Shown here: positions 1 to 7,083 of the stretch, one piece after another | How the letters are laid out: every line of letters begins with the position of its first letter | How positions within the stretch are numbered: position 1 is the stretch's first letter | Source of the DNA: an uncultured Enterobacter sp. | GTDB lineage: Bacteria; Pseudomonadota; Gammaproteobacteria; Enterobacterales; Enterobacteriaceae | Reading direction: 5' to 3' | NCBI GenBank assembly: GCA_946477805.1 | Contig: CAMKZP010000017.1 | Coordinates: 1 to 18,672 of the forward strand | Length of the DNA stretch: 18,672 nucleotides | The notes under the pieces: generated by a model | Told to the model about the DNA's origin: nothing | Databases searched by the model: none | The model's input: only the letters and a program-made list of their open reading frames with translations | Position numbers and translations under genes: made by a program

Positions 1-1
1 A

Positions 2-877
2 ACCCGCTTTCTGGGCATTATGGACACCGTCGCAGCCGTCGGCACGTTGGCGAACGGCCTCGATCCGCACAGCGCCGATACCGGCAGTGTCGACATCCGC
101 CTGCGTCCCGGTGTCGCGCAGAAGGTGTTCCACATCACCGCCCGGCACGAATGCCGCTACAACTTCGCCCTGAACAGCGTGGCTCCCGCCTGGCCGGAGC
201 TAACCCTCCCCGGCGTCCATTCCGATATCGGCGGCGGCTATCTGCCCCAGCTGCGAGAAGACCTCTTTCTCACCCGTCCGCTGGTGGAAACCCTGCCCCA
301 CAAGCACCCAGGGGCACAGTCACACGTTTATCAGCAGACAATGGCGCAGCTGCGCGTGCTGGAGCATTCACCGGCGATCATGCCCGTCATTCGCACCAGC
401 GCCATCACCCCTGACGTCTGGGAAGACGATTTTGCGCCTCCAGACCGCTACAGCCAGCCGCAGAAACGGACCTTTTCCGCCCTGACGCTGCGCCATCGCA
501 CGGTCTTTTTTGACTGGTCAAAGGTGGCGCTGCGGGTCATGGTCGATGCGGCAGTGGAGGCCGGAGCGTTATTTGCTGACGTGGACAAAAACCAAAAGCA
601 TGCCTTACCAGATGAACTGAAGCCGCTGTGCGACCACGCCCGGCAGATGGGTAAAGCAGCACGTCAGCACAGAAGCGTAACCGGCTTTACCCCTGAAGAC
701 ACAGATATGATTGCCAGAAAGTATATTCACTGCTCAGCCCACTGGAACGCGGTGGAACTCAAACAGAGCGGGGCGTTACAGGGGGGCATATCAGCGTCGG
801 AAACCATCGGCTTTGTCAACCGACCGGACGGGAACTGGATAAGAACAATCTACAACATGGATGGAAAGAAACGATGA
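2..877 (+). CDS. Tle1-like T6SS phospholipase effector (DUF2235), C-terminal part, 5' truncated
   Basis: The reading frame is open from base 2, so the gene starts outside the window; the first in-frame ATG at 20 is internal. The visible 291 residues begin RFLGIMDTVAAVG, the strand and loop after the nucleophile elbow in DUF2235 alpha/beta hydrolases, with the Asp of MDT a likely catalytic acid. About 65 residues on comes PGVHSDIGGGY, the conserved motif holding the catalytic His. The GxSxG serine must lie upstream and is not visible. Proteins of this family are type VI secretion phospholipases (Tle1 type) that attack membrane lipids of rival cells from the periplasm. The stop codon overlaps the start of the next gene (ATGA, 874-877), which fits an effector translationally coupled to its immunity gene. 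Family assignment is firm; secretion by T6SS is inferred from family and neighbours, since no VgrG, PAAR or other T6SS gene is in view. Confidence 0.8.
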   Translation, partial: TRFLGIMDTVAAVGTLANGLDPHSADTGSVDIRLRPGVAQKVFHITARHECRYNFALNSVAPAWPELTLPGVHSDIGGGYLPQLREDLFLTRPLVETLPHKHPGAQSHVYQQTMAQLRVLEHSPAIMPVIRTSAITPDVWEDDFAPPDRYSQPQKRTFSALTLRHRTVFFDWSKVALRVMVDAAVEAGALFADVDKNQKHALPDELKPLCDHARQMGKAARQHRSVTGFTPEDTDMIARKYIHCSAHWNAVELKQSGALQGGISASETIGFVNRPDGNWIRTIYNMDGKKR

Positions 878-1557
878 AAAAACATAACGTACTGACCTTT
901 GCCCTGCTGCTGGCAATCGCGGGCTGTAGCTCTCAGAAGCTTCACCCTTTACAGTCAAAACAGGCCGCCAGTGGCGACTGGTCGCTGCCTTACGGCGAGT
1001 GGAGTTTTTCGTTTATCACGCCCTATGAGTTACCGTCAGAAGTGCTTCATGCCCGCGTAATTGATACCGATGGTTATCTGTATACGTTTAACACTCTTGA
1101 CTCGACGTCCCGCGACTCGGAGTCCGTTGATAAATGGACTGATGTTGCCTTTGGAGGTAGCGTCATTTTCGATAAAGTCAAAAAGCCTCCTCAGTATATT
1201 GTCTTCTGCTGGGAGTCCTATATCGACCAGCAAACCTACGAAACCAGCGCCGTGTTCGGGCCGGATACCTGGCTGCGCATGAAAACGCCTGCCGATCATC
1301 GCTGGAGTAATGGGGACCCCGTCTGGTACGACAATATAACCTTTGGCCTGTCTCCCGGCGGCAAAGTCAAGGTCTGGTTCCCGGATGTCGCCGGACGCCC
1401 CAGCCTGGCTGTCAAACCACTGAAACTGAGGACCCGCTCCGGCAAGGCATTAACGCTCTGCAAAGACTACGTCGTTCCCGGCGGCACGTTCAATGTTATT
1501 CCGTCAACGCAGGATTTCATCAAAGGCAAAACGTACCCCTACGGTAACTGGGAGTAA
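874..1557 (+). CDS. DUF2931-like lipoprotein, probable Tle1 immunity protein, copy 1
   Basis: The 227-residue product starts with a lipoprotein signal peptide: charged n-region MKKHN, hydrophobic core and lipobox IAGC with the lipidated Cys at residue 18. Residue +2 is Ser, which predicts the outer membrane. The mature part is rich in Trp, Tyr and Pro and I assign it to the DUF2931 family by overall look. Placed directly after a phospholipase effector gene and overlapping it by 4 bases, it most likely neutralises that effector in the periplasm. Residues 30-227 are the same as in the next gene except Ile versus Val at residue 48. The function is inferred from context; the family itself is uncharacterised in my knowledge. 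Confidence 0.72.
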   Translation: MKKHNVLTFALLLAIAGCSSQKLHPLQSKQAASGDWSLPYGEWSFSFITPYELPSEVLHARVIDTDGYLYTFNTLDSTSRDSESVDKWTDVAFGGSVIFDKVKKPPQYIVFCWESYIDQQTYETSAVFGPDTWLRMKTPADHRWSNGDPVWYDNITFGLSPGGKVKVWFPDVAGRPSLAVKPLKLRTRSGKALTLCKDYVVPGGTFNVIPSTQDFIKGKTYPYGNWE

Positions 1558-1559
1558 CA
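961..1559 (+). repeat. 599-bp direct repeat, unit 1 (mature part of DUF2931 gene copy 1)
   Basis: Bases 961-1559 reappear at 1650-2248 (offset 689) with a single difference seen by reading the two side by side: A at 1015 versus G at 1704. The repeat starts sharply inside the lipoprotein gene at CAGGCCGCCAGTGG and ends two bases past the stop codon. The 87 bases of each gene before it are clearly diverged although the same length. Confidence 0.9.
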
Positions 1560-1562
1560 GGG

Positions 1563-2246
1563 ATGAATATGAACAAACTGCTAATACTTACGCTGCTGTT
1601 GTTTGCTTCTGGCTGCACTTCTCAGAAACCCCACGCTTTGCAATCAAAGCAGGCCGCCAGTGGCGACTGGTCGCTGCCTTACGGCGAGTGGAGTTTTTCG
1701 TTTGTCACGCCCTATGAGTTACCGTCAGAAGTGCTTCATGCCCGCGTAATTGATACCGATGGTTATCTGTATACGTTTAACACTCTTGACTCGACGTCCC
1801 GCGACTCGGAGTCCGTTGATAAATGGACTGATGTTGCCTTTGGAGGTAGCGTCATTTTCGATAAAGTCAAAAAGCCTCCTCAGTATATTGTCTTCTGCTG
1901 GGAGTCCTATATCGACCAGCAAACCTACGAAACCAGCGCCGTGTTCGGGCCGGATACCTGGCTGCGCATGAAAACGCCTGCCGATCATCGCTGGAGTAAT
2001 GGGGACCCCGTCTGGTACGACAATATAACCTTTGGCCTGTCTCCCGGCGGCAAAGTCAAGGTCTGGTTCCCGGATGTCGCCGGACGCCCCAGCCTGGCTG
2101 TCAAACCACTGAAACTGAGGACCCGCTCCGGCAAGGCATTAACGCTCTGCAAAGACTACGTCGTTCCCGGCGGCACGTTCAATGTTATTCCGTCAACGCA
2201 GGATTTCATCAAAGGCAAAACGTACCCCTACGGTAACTGGGAGTAA
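1563..2246 (+). CDS. DUF2931-like lipoprotein, probable immunity protein, copy 2
   Basis: This second tandem copy starts 5 bases after the first one stops. Its signal peptide differs (MNMNKLLILTLLLFASGC, lipidated Cys at 18, +2 Thr), but the mature protein differs from copy 1 at only one position in the shared 198 residues (Val for Ile at 48). Two starts are possible: ATG at 1563, with GGAG at 1551-1554 eight bases upstream, or ATG at 1569, with AGGG six bases upstream; the longer form aligns end to end with copy 1. It is probably co-transcribed with the effector and copy 1. It may raise immunity dosage, or protect against a related effector if the one difference matters; both ideas are inference. 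Confidence 0.72.
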   Translation: MNMNKLLILTLLLFASGCTSQKPHALQSKQAASGDWSLPYGEWSFSFVTPYELPSEVLHARVIDTDGYLYTFNTLDSTSRDSESVDKWTDVAFGGSVIFDKVKKPPQYIVFCWESYIDQQTYETSAVFGPDTWLRMKTPADHRWSNGDPVWYDNITFGLSPGGKVKVWFPDVAGRPSLAVKPLKLRTRSGKALTLCKDYVVPGGTFNVIPSTQDFIKGKTYPYGNWE

Positions 2247-2248
2247 CA
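1650..2248 (+). repeat. 599-bp direct repeat, unit 2 (mature part of DUF2931 gene copy 2)
   Basis: Second unit of the direct repeat, identical to 961-1559 except base 1704 (G for A), which gives Val instead of Ile. The near identity next to a diverged signal-peptide region points to gene conversion or a recent unequal exchange between older paralogues. Confidence 0.9.
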
Positions 2249-2283
2249 ATAAGAGTCAGCATACATGGCTGAGGGGGGAGGCC

Positions 2284-3264
2284 TTAAAACGGCCGCAGCC
2301 CCCTCCCCACCGGTACCGCGCTTATCCACATCGTGACTGCCGCCACCAGCAAAATCACCCCGCCCGCCAGCGCAAGCGTGGTCCAGCCAACCTGCCGCCA
2401 CAGCACCGGCGTTTTATGGCCGCTGAGTTTGACCGCCAGCTGACGGAAGCTATGAACCAGCAGAGCTAAAGAGGTTATGGTGAGAGACGTCCCCGCCGCC
2501 ATCGCCAGCGCCGAGAGCATCCCCCAGCCGAACACGCCAATCACCTTACTGAACAGCAGCACCATGATCGCCCCCGAGCACGGCCGCATGCCCATCGAAA
2601 GAATAATCATCACCCGCGCGCGCCAGTCGTCGCCGTTTTCAAGCTGCGCCTGCGTGGGCAGATGCTGATGCCCGCAGCTGCAGTTCTCATCATGAACGTG
2701 ATGCGGCGTAAAGGTTTTGAATTTTGGCTTTTTCAGCAGGGCATGCAATTTTTTCAGCGCTCGCCAGCAGAGAATAACGCCCAGCACGCCCACCAGCGCA
2801 TAGCTTCCCTTCTCCAGCCAGAAGCTGCTCAGATGCAGCTGACGGGCAGGTAGCCGTAAAATCGACAGCACCACCACCACGAGTGCAATCGCCACGCCGC
2901 CCTGAAGGAGCGAGGAGGCCAGCGTCAGGCCGATACTGGATTTCAGTTTTGAGGGATGGGTCGCAAGCCAGGTGGTGATGACGATTTTGCCATGGCCCGG
3001 CCCCAGCGCGTGCAGCACGCCATAGAGAAAGCTAAACGCCAGCAGGGAACCGCCCGCTTTGGCCGGGTTCTCCGCCACTGCCTTGAGCAGGCCACTCATC
3101 TGCTGGTTGACCTCGCGCTGCCAGATGATGCTTTTCATCATCACCTGGGGCCAGGCCTGCCACAGCCACAGCGCACCGCAAACGGCGAACAGCAGGAAGA
3201 GCGCCAGCGGCCACAGATGCAGCCAGCGGCGCGGTTTTCGGACTGGCGAGGAGATTACTGACAT
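2284..3264 (-). CDS. zevB: ZevB-like NicO-family metal permease
   Basis: This is a 326-residue inner-membrane protein with about six or seven hydrophobic segments, the first near residues 14-36. It carries two hallmarks of the NicO/RcnA superfamily: HALGPGHGK at 85-93, with His residues in a membrane segment, and GMRPCSG at 225-231. Between them a soluble loop at about 188-201 is rich in metal ligands (H188, H189, H191, C195, C197, H199, H201). The partner gene upstream encodes a DUF1007 periplasmic protein, the same pair as ZevA-ZevB, a zinc uptake system in Haemophilus influenzae. Its ATG lies inside the end of zevA (10-base overlap), so the two are translationally coupled. Nickel or cobalt transport is an alternative, since metal specificity cannot be read from sequence. 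Confidence 0.8.
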   Translation of the reverse strand: MSVISSPVRKPRRWLHLWPLALFLLFAVCGALWLWQAWPQVMMKSIIWQREVNQQMSGLLKAVAENPAKAGGSLLAFSFLYGVLHALGPGHGKIVITTWLATHPSKLKSSIGLTLASSLLQGGVAIALVVVVLSILRLPARQLHLSSFWLEKGSYALVGVLGVILCWRALKKLHALLKKPKFKTFTPHHVHDENCSCGHQHLPTQAQLENGDDWRARVMIILSMGMRPCSGAIMVLLFSKVIGVFGWGMLSALAMAAGTSLTITSLALLVHSFRQLAVKLSGHKTPVLWRQVGWTTLALAGGVILLVAAVTMWISAVPVGRGLRPF

Positions 3265-3893
3265 TGCAGCGTGACCTCCTGCGCAAACTGTTTGCCCAGC
3301 TCCATATCTTCCGGCGGCGCATCCTCTTTATCGAGCGAGATCGCAAAGTTGAGCATCTCGTCGCTGGGCTTCGGCGTGTGAACGCTGAGTTTGCAGGCCT
3401 TTTGTAGCGATGCAGGAAGCTGCACGTCGCTGTCTCCGGCGTAATGCATATCGACGTAGTAGGTGGGATCGAAGGTGGAAAAAGTATAGGTCTGCCCCGC
3501 CAGCGGCTGAGGGTGCGCGAGGGGAAGGATAAAGGTCAGCACCGCCTGATGCCCGTCGCGCGACATCCCGTACTCGGTTGGGCGGTTGAGAAATTTCACC
3601 TTCTCACCGTTATGCCAGAACTCGGTAAAGTAGTGCTGGCCCAGCACGTTGGCCATCACTTCTGCCGCCAGCTTTTTCCAGACCTCATCGCCGGGCTTCG
3701 CGTTGCCCGCGTCGTAGAGCAGATCTGCCGAGGTGATTTCATCCATCGTCCAGCGCATTTTCAGGCCGCTGAGCTGCGCGCCGTCCGTCACCAGCTCGGT
3801 TTTCAGGCTGATGAAGCTGTGAGGGTGCGCGCGAGCGGTGAAAGTCAAAACCGCCAAAAATAACGCCATCGCGCTTTGTTTAACTATTTGCAT
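3255..3893 (-). CDS. zevA: ZevA-like DUF1007 periplasmic protein
   Basis: This is a 212-residue secreted protein. A classic signal peptide ends TFTARA at residue 22, so the mature protein would begin HPHSF, a His-rich N-terminus suited to binding metal. I chose ATG at 3893, preceded by AGGA at a good distance; the TTG just upstream would add one residue but is not needed. DUF1007 proteins are encoded beside NicO permeases, as here, and in H. influenzae ZevA delivers zinc to ZevB. It is the first gene of a two-gene operon, divergent from csiE with a 125-base gap. I saw no Zur-type box (AT-rich 23-bp palindrome) in that gap, so metal control of this operon is not supported by sequence. Confidence 0.78.
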   Translation of the reverse strand: MQIVKQSAMALFLAVLTFTARAHPHSFISLKTELVTDGAQLSGLKMRWTMDEITSADLLYDAGNAKPGDEVWKKLAAEVMANVLGQHYFTEFWHNGEKVKFLNRPTEYGMSRDGHQAVLTFILPLAHPQPLAGQTYTFSTFDPTYYVDMHYAGDSDVQLPASLQKACKLSVHTPKPSDEMLNFAISLDKEDAPPEDMELGKQFAQEVTLQCQ

Positions 3894-3980
3894 CAATTCC
3901 TCACGTCAAAAATTCTGTGATGTTCGCCCGCAATCCTGAGTGAAAGGCCTGCCGGCGCGCTTTTCAGCGCCGATCCTTTA

Positions 3981-3990
3981 GCTATTCTTA
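3981..3990 (+). promoter_or_regulatory. candidate sigma-S-type -10 element of csiE
   Basis: GCTATTCTTA resembles the extended -10 preferred by RpoS (CTATACTTA) and lies about 30 bases before the csiE start, a fitting leader length. E. coli csiE is RpoS- and cAMP-CRP-dependent. A TGTGA half site at 3916-3920 could be part of a CRP site, but its second half (CCCGC) is poor, so the CRP element is weak here. Confidence 0.35.
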
Positions 3991-4018
3991 TCAAACACTC
4001 ATACTGGATACCCGACAG

Positions 4019-5296
4019 ATGATGACGACGCTTGAAATTCCATCTGTGCTTTCCAGTTCGCAGCGCCGCTGCCAGGTGCTTCTGATGCTTTACCTGCCCG
4101 ATGCTGCCGTCAACGCACAGAGCATTATCGCTGCTAACGGCGTGGACGACGCCATTGCACGGCAAGATATAGCCGAGACGCGCGATGAAATCCAGCGCTA
4201 TCACCGGCTTGATATCGTGACGCACCCGGACGGCTGCTACCGGATTGAAGGCTCGGCCCTGAATCAGCGCCTGTGCCTGCTGCACTGGCTGCGCAGGTCG
4301 CTCCGGCTTTGCCCGCAGTTTGTCCTGCACCAGTTTACCCCGGCCTTAAAAATCGCGCTTAAACAGCACGGCATTGCCCGCCCGCTTTATGACGATGCGA
4401 ATCTTCGGGCGCTCATTAACTTTTGCTCGCGCAAGCTGCAGCGCCAGTTTGATTACCGCGACGTGCAGTTTTTACAGCTCTATCTGCAGTATTGTTTGAT
4501 ACAGCATCATCAGGGCAATACGCCGCAGTTTTCCCCGGTTCAGCGCAGCTGGACGCAGTCCAGAGGGGAGTTTTTTACAGCTCAGGAGATAGTCCGCCAC
4601 TGGAAGCGGCGCGTTCCGCAGGGCACGCACAGCGATGAACAGCTGTTTCTGGCGCTGCTGTTTATGATGTTACGCACCCCCGACCCGGCGCTGGATAAGC
4701 ATCAGCAGGATCAGCGCTTACGCAGGGCAATCGTGCGGATGGTCGCGCGTTTTCGCGCGCAGACGGGCATGAGCTTTTGCGATGAGCATGGCCTGACCGA
4801 TCGGCTTTATGTTCATCTCGCTCAGGCGCTGGACCGCTCGCTGTTTGAAATTGGCATTGATAACAGCCTCCCAGAAGAGATCCATCGGCTTTATCCGCGC
4901 CTGCTGCGCACCACTCAGGACGCGCTCTTTGAGCTGGAAGCCGAGTTTGGGCTGCGGTTCTCCGGGGAAGAGGTTGCTCTGGTGGCGGTGATTTTCGGTG
5001 CCTGGCTGATGCAGGAGACCGATCTGCACGAAAAGCAGGTGGTGCTGCTGACGGGGGAAGATAAGGACTGTGAAGCATTGATTGAACAGCAGCTGCGCGA
5101 GCTGACGCTGCTGCCGCTCAATATTCGCTACCTCACGCTGCAGGCGTTTCAGAGAGAGGGGGCACCGCGCGAAGCCTCGCTGGTGATCACCCCCTACTCG
5201 ACCGCCCTGCCGCTGTTCTCGCCGCCGTTGATCCACGCCGTTGAGGCGCTGAACGCGCAGCAGCAGGAACATATCCGCGTCATGCTGGAATCGTAG
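4019..5296 (+). CDS. csiE: Stationary-phase inducible protein CsiE, PRD-domain protein
   Basis: The 425-residue protein matches E. coli CsiE (426 aa) along its length as I remember it, for instance NGVDD near residue 40, SALNQRLCLLHWLRR and IFGAWLMQETDLHEKQ. The N-terminal third looks like a winged-helix region, and the middle and C-terminal parts are like PTS regulation domains (PRD) of BglG/LicR-type regulators. There is no clear DNA- or RNA-binding output known, and the function in E. coli is unknown beyond induction in stationary phase and carbon limitation. The start is the first of two ATG codons, as in E. coli; I see no strong Shine-Dalgarno. Its stop codon abuts the stop of hcaT on the opposite strand. 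Confidence 0.9.
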   Translation: MMTTLEIPSVLSSSQRRCQVLLMLYLPDAAVNAQSIIAANGVDDAIARQDIAETRDEIQRYHRLDIVTHPDGCYRIEGSALNQRLCLLHWLRRSLRLCPQFVLHQFTPALKIALKQHGIARPLYDDANLRALINFCSRKLQRQFDYRDVQFLQLYLQYCLIQHHQGNTPQFSPVQRSWTQSRGEFFTAQEIVRHWKRRVPQGTHSDEQLFLALLFMMLRTPDPALDKHQQDQRLRRAIVRMVARFRAQTGMSFCDEHGLTDRLYVHLAQALDRSLFEIGIDNSLPEEIHRLYPRLLRTTQDALFELEAEFGLRFSGEEVALVAVIFGAWLMQETDLHEKQVVLLTGEDKDCEALIEQQLRELTLLPLNIRYLTLQAFQREGAPREASLVITPYSTALPLFSPPLIHAVEALNAQQQEHIRVMLES

Positions 5297-6436
5297 CTAG
5301 GCTCGCGCGGCCACTTTTGGACGAACGAGGATCGCGGGCAGTGCGACGAGGGCCATCACCCAGAATACGCCGTGGCCCAGATGCTGGTACAGGAAGCCCG
5401 CGAAGACCGTCATAATGGCGATACTGCCGCCCATCGCCACCGCGGAATAGACCGCCTGCAGGCGGATGACGTCTCCGCCCTCACGCGCGGCGATATAGCG
5501 CATCGCCGCCAGATGGCAGACGGTGAAGGTCCCGCAGTGCAGGATCTGCGCCACAATCAGCCACGGCAGGTCGGTCGTCCAGCCCATAATCCCCCAGCGC
5601 GCCACGCCGCAGACGGCGGAGAGCAGCAGCAGGTCGCGCGCGCCGAAGCGGCGGAATAATTTCTTACTCAGCGCGAAGATAATCACTTCCGCCACCACGC
5701 CGAGCGACCAGAGGTAGCCCACCGCCGAGGCAGAGTACCCCGCCCCCTGCCAGTAGATAGCGCTAAAGCCGTAGTAGGCCGCATGCGCCCCCTGAAGCAG
5801 GCACACGCAGGCAAGAAAACGCCAGCTCTGCGCTACCAGGCTTCGCCAGGCGGGCCAGCCCGCGCTCTCCTGATGGCGGTTTTCCCCTTGCGGCATCACC
5901 GACGGGCGCAGCAACATCCCCAGCAGCATGGAGGCAATCCCCACGCTCAGCAGGGCCAGGATCGCCTGATAATCGAAGATGCTGACCAGCTTGCCCACCA
6001 GCGCAGAGCCGATCACAAAGGCGATCGATCCCCACAGGCGCACGCGGCCGTAGTCCATCGTGATCTGCTTTTGCCAGGTGTTCGCCAGGGCATCCGTCAG
6101 CGGGACCAGCGGCGAGAAGAACAGGTTGAAGCCCACCATCACCACCATCAGCCAGGCAAACTGGTGGCTTACCCAGAAGCAGGCGACAAAGACCAGCGTC
6201 AGCAGGGCCAGAATACGCACGGCTTTTATCAGCAGAGAGGGATCGCTGACGCGCGGGGCAATCAGCAGGCTGCCCAGAAAACGCGCCACCAGCCCTGCCC
6301 CCAGCAGGACGCCGATGGTTTCAGGCGTCAGGCCAATGCCCGCGAGCCAGACGCTCCAGAAGGGCAGAAAAATACCGTAGCTAAAGAAGTAGGTGAAATA
6401 GCTGAGCGCCAGCCAGCGCGTGGAATGCAAGACCAT
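5297..6436 (-). CDS. hcaT: MFS transporter HcaT, putative 3-phenylpropionate permease
   Basis: The 379-residue major facilitator protein has about 12 membrane segments and starts MVLHSTRWLALSYFTYFFSYG, nearly the E. coli HcaT start; the matching length supports ATG at 6436 rather than the start 18 codons upstream. GGGAGGG four bases before this ATG is a strong ribosome binding site. Conserved stretches include FNLFFSPLVPLTDALANTWQ and LQGAHAAYYGFSAIYWQ. HcaT is related to nucleoside/LacY-type permeases and is assigned to 3-phenylpropionate uptake in E. coli because of its link to the hca operon. That operon is not here: the next gene is yphA. The substrate in this organism is therefore open. 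Confidence 0.9.
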   Translation of the reverse strand: MVLHSTRWLALSYFTYFFSYGIFLPFWSVWLAGIGLTPETIGVLLGAGLVARFLGSLLIAPRVSDPSLLIKAVRILALLTLVFVACFWVSHQFAWLMVVMVGFNLFFSPLVPLTDALANTWQKQITMDYGRVRLWGSIAFVIGSALVGKLVSIFDYQAILALLSVGIASMLLGMLLRPSVMPQGENRHQESAGWPAWRSLVAQSWRFLACVCLLQGAHAAYYGFSAIYWQGAGYSASAVGYLWSLGVVAEVIIFALSKKLFRRFGARDLLLLSAVCGVARWGIMGWTTDLPWLIVAQILHCGTFTVCHLAAMRYIAAREGGDVIRLQAVYSAVAMGGSIAIMTVFAGFLYQHLGHGVFWVMALVALPAILVRPKVAARA

Positions 6437-6504
6437 GAATCCCTCCCGAAATGGAGGCGATAGTCTGGCGTTAATCCCGGACTTTAGCAAGTCGTTAGCA
6501 CGCT

Positions 6505-6525
6505 ATAAATTAACGATAAATTAAC
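6505..6525. repeat. 10-bp direct repeat in the hcaT/yphA intergenic region
   Basis: ATAAATTAAC at 6505-6514 is repeated at 6516-6525, one base apart, so the units are one helical turn apart on the same DNA face. The stretch is the AT-rich core of the divergent hcaT-yphA promoter region and may hold the hcaT promoter or a regulator site. No known operator matches. Confidence 0.6.
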
Positions 6526-6608
6526 ATCACTGCCAGCCGGTCGGCGTATGGCAAGAGCGGCAAAATTGTATTACGTTTAAACTACATCGCCTGATGAGGT
6601 CGTTTGCC

Positions 6609-7031
6609 ATGAACAGCTTACGTTATTTCGATTTTGGCTCCTCACGTTCTTTCCTGCTTTTGATTGCCCGTATCGCCATCGTTGTTCTGTTTATCATCTT
6701 TGGCTATCCGAAACTAACGGGCTTTAGCGGCACCGTGCAGTATATGACCTCGCTCGGCGCCCCCATGCCGATGCTGGCAGCCGTCATTGCGGTCGTCATG
6801 GAAGTTCCCGCCGCCATCCTGATCGTGCTGGGCTTTTTCACCCGCCCTGTCGCGGTGCTCTTTATCTTCTACACGCTGGGAACGGCGGTGATTGGCCATC
6901 ATTACTGGGATATGACCGGAGATGCGGTAGTGCCGAACATGATTAACTTCTATAAGAATGTGAGTATCGCCGGCGCGTTTATTTTGCTGGCGATTACCGG
7001 CCCGGGGGCAATTTCCCTCGACCGGCGTTAA
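6609..7031 (+). CDS. yphA: DoxX-family inner-membrane protein YphA
   Basis: The 140-residue protein has four hydrophobic segments, and I recognise YphA of E. coli by MNSLRYFDFG at the start, LGAPMPMLAA, FFTRPVAVLFIFYTLGTAVIG and the C-terminal GPGAISLDRR. DoxX proteins are small membrane proteins of the quinone-oxidoreductase-associated type; the role of YphA is unknown. I chose ATG at 6609 because it matches the E. coli length and has GAGG nine bases upstream; the ATG five codons earlier overlaps that site. It is divergent from hcaT and converges on glyA through a shared terminator. Confidence 0.88.
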   Translation: MNSLRYFDFGSSRSFLLLIARIAIVVLFIIFGYPKLTGFSGTVQYMTSLGAPMPMLAAVIAVVMEVPAAILIVLGFFTRPVAVLFIFYTLGTAVIGHHYWDMTGDAVVPNMINFYKNVSIAGAFILLAITGPGAISLDRR

Positions 7032-7037
7032 GGCATA

Positions 7038-7063
7038 AAAAAGGCCGCAAGCGCGGCCTTTTT
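7038..7063. terminator. Bidirectional rho-independent terminator between yphA and glyA
   Basis: A perfect 11-bp stem, AAAAAGGCCGC paired with GCGGCCTTTTT, closes a 4-base loop, with a U-run in both directions. It sits 6 bases after the yphA stop and 20 bases past the glyA stop, so it can end both convergent transcripts. Confidence 0.88.
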
Positions 7064-7083
7064 GTTTCTGCAGGGCAGAAGAA

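Noticed and set aside
1036..1299. Minus-strand 87-codon frame, also present at 1725-1988
   Set aside because: It is duplicated only because it lies in the 599-bp repeat opposite the lipoprotein genes; no ribosome binding site or family.
2247..2300. Possible terminator from G-rich and C-rich runs between copy 2 and zevB
   Set aside because: The runs GGGGGG and CCCCCTCCCC can pair for only about six bases with a wobble and there is no T-run; too weak to annotate.
3916..3931. CRP site upstream of csiE
   Set aside because: Only one TGTGA half is good; the second half CCCGC does not match TCACA. Noted under the csiE promoter but not listed as a site.
5783..6463. 226-codon plus-strand frame opposite hcaT
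   Set aside because: Shadow of the hcaT coding strand, low-complexity Gln/His/Arg-rich product.
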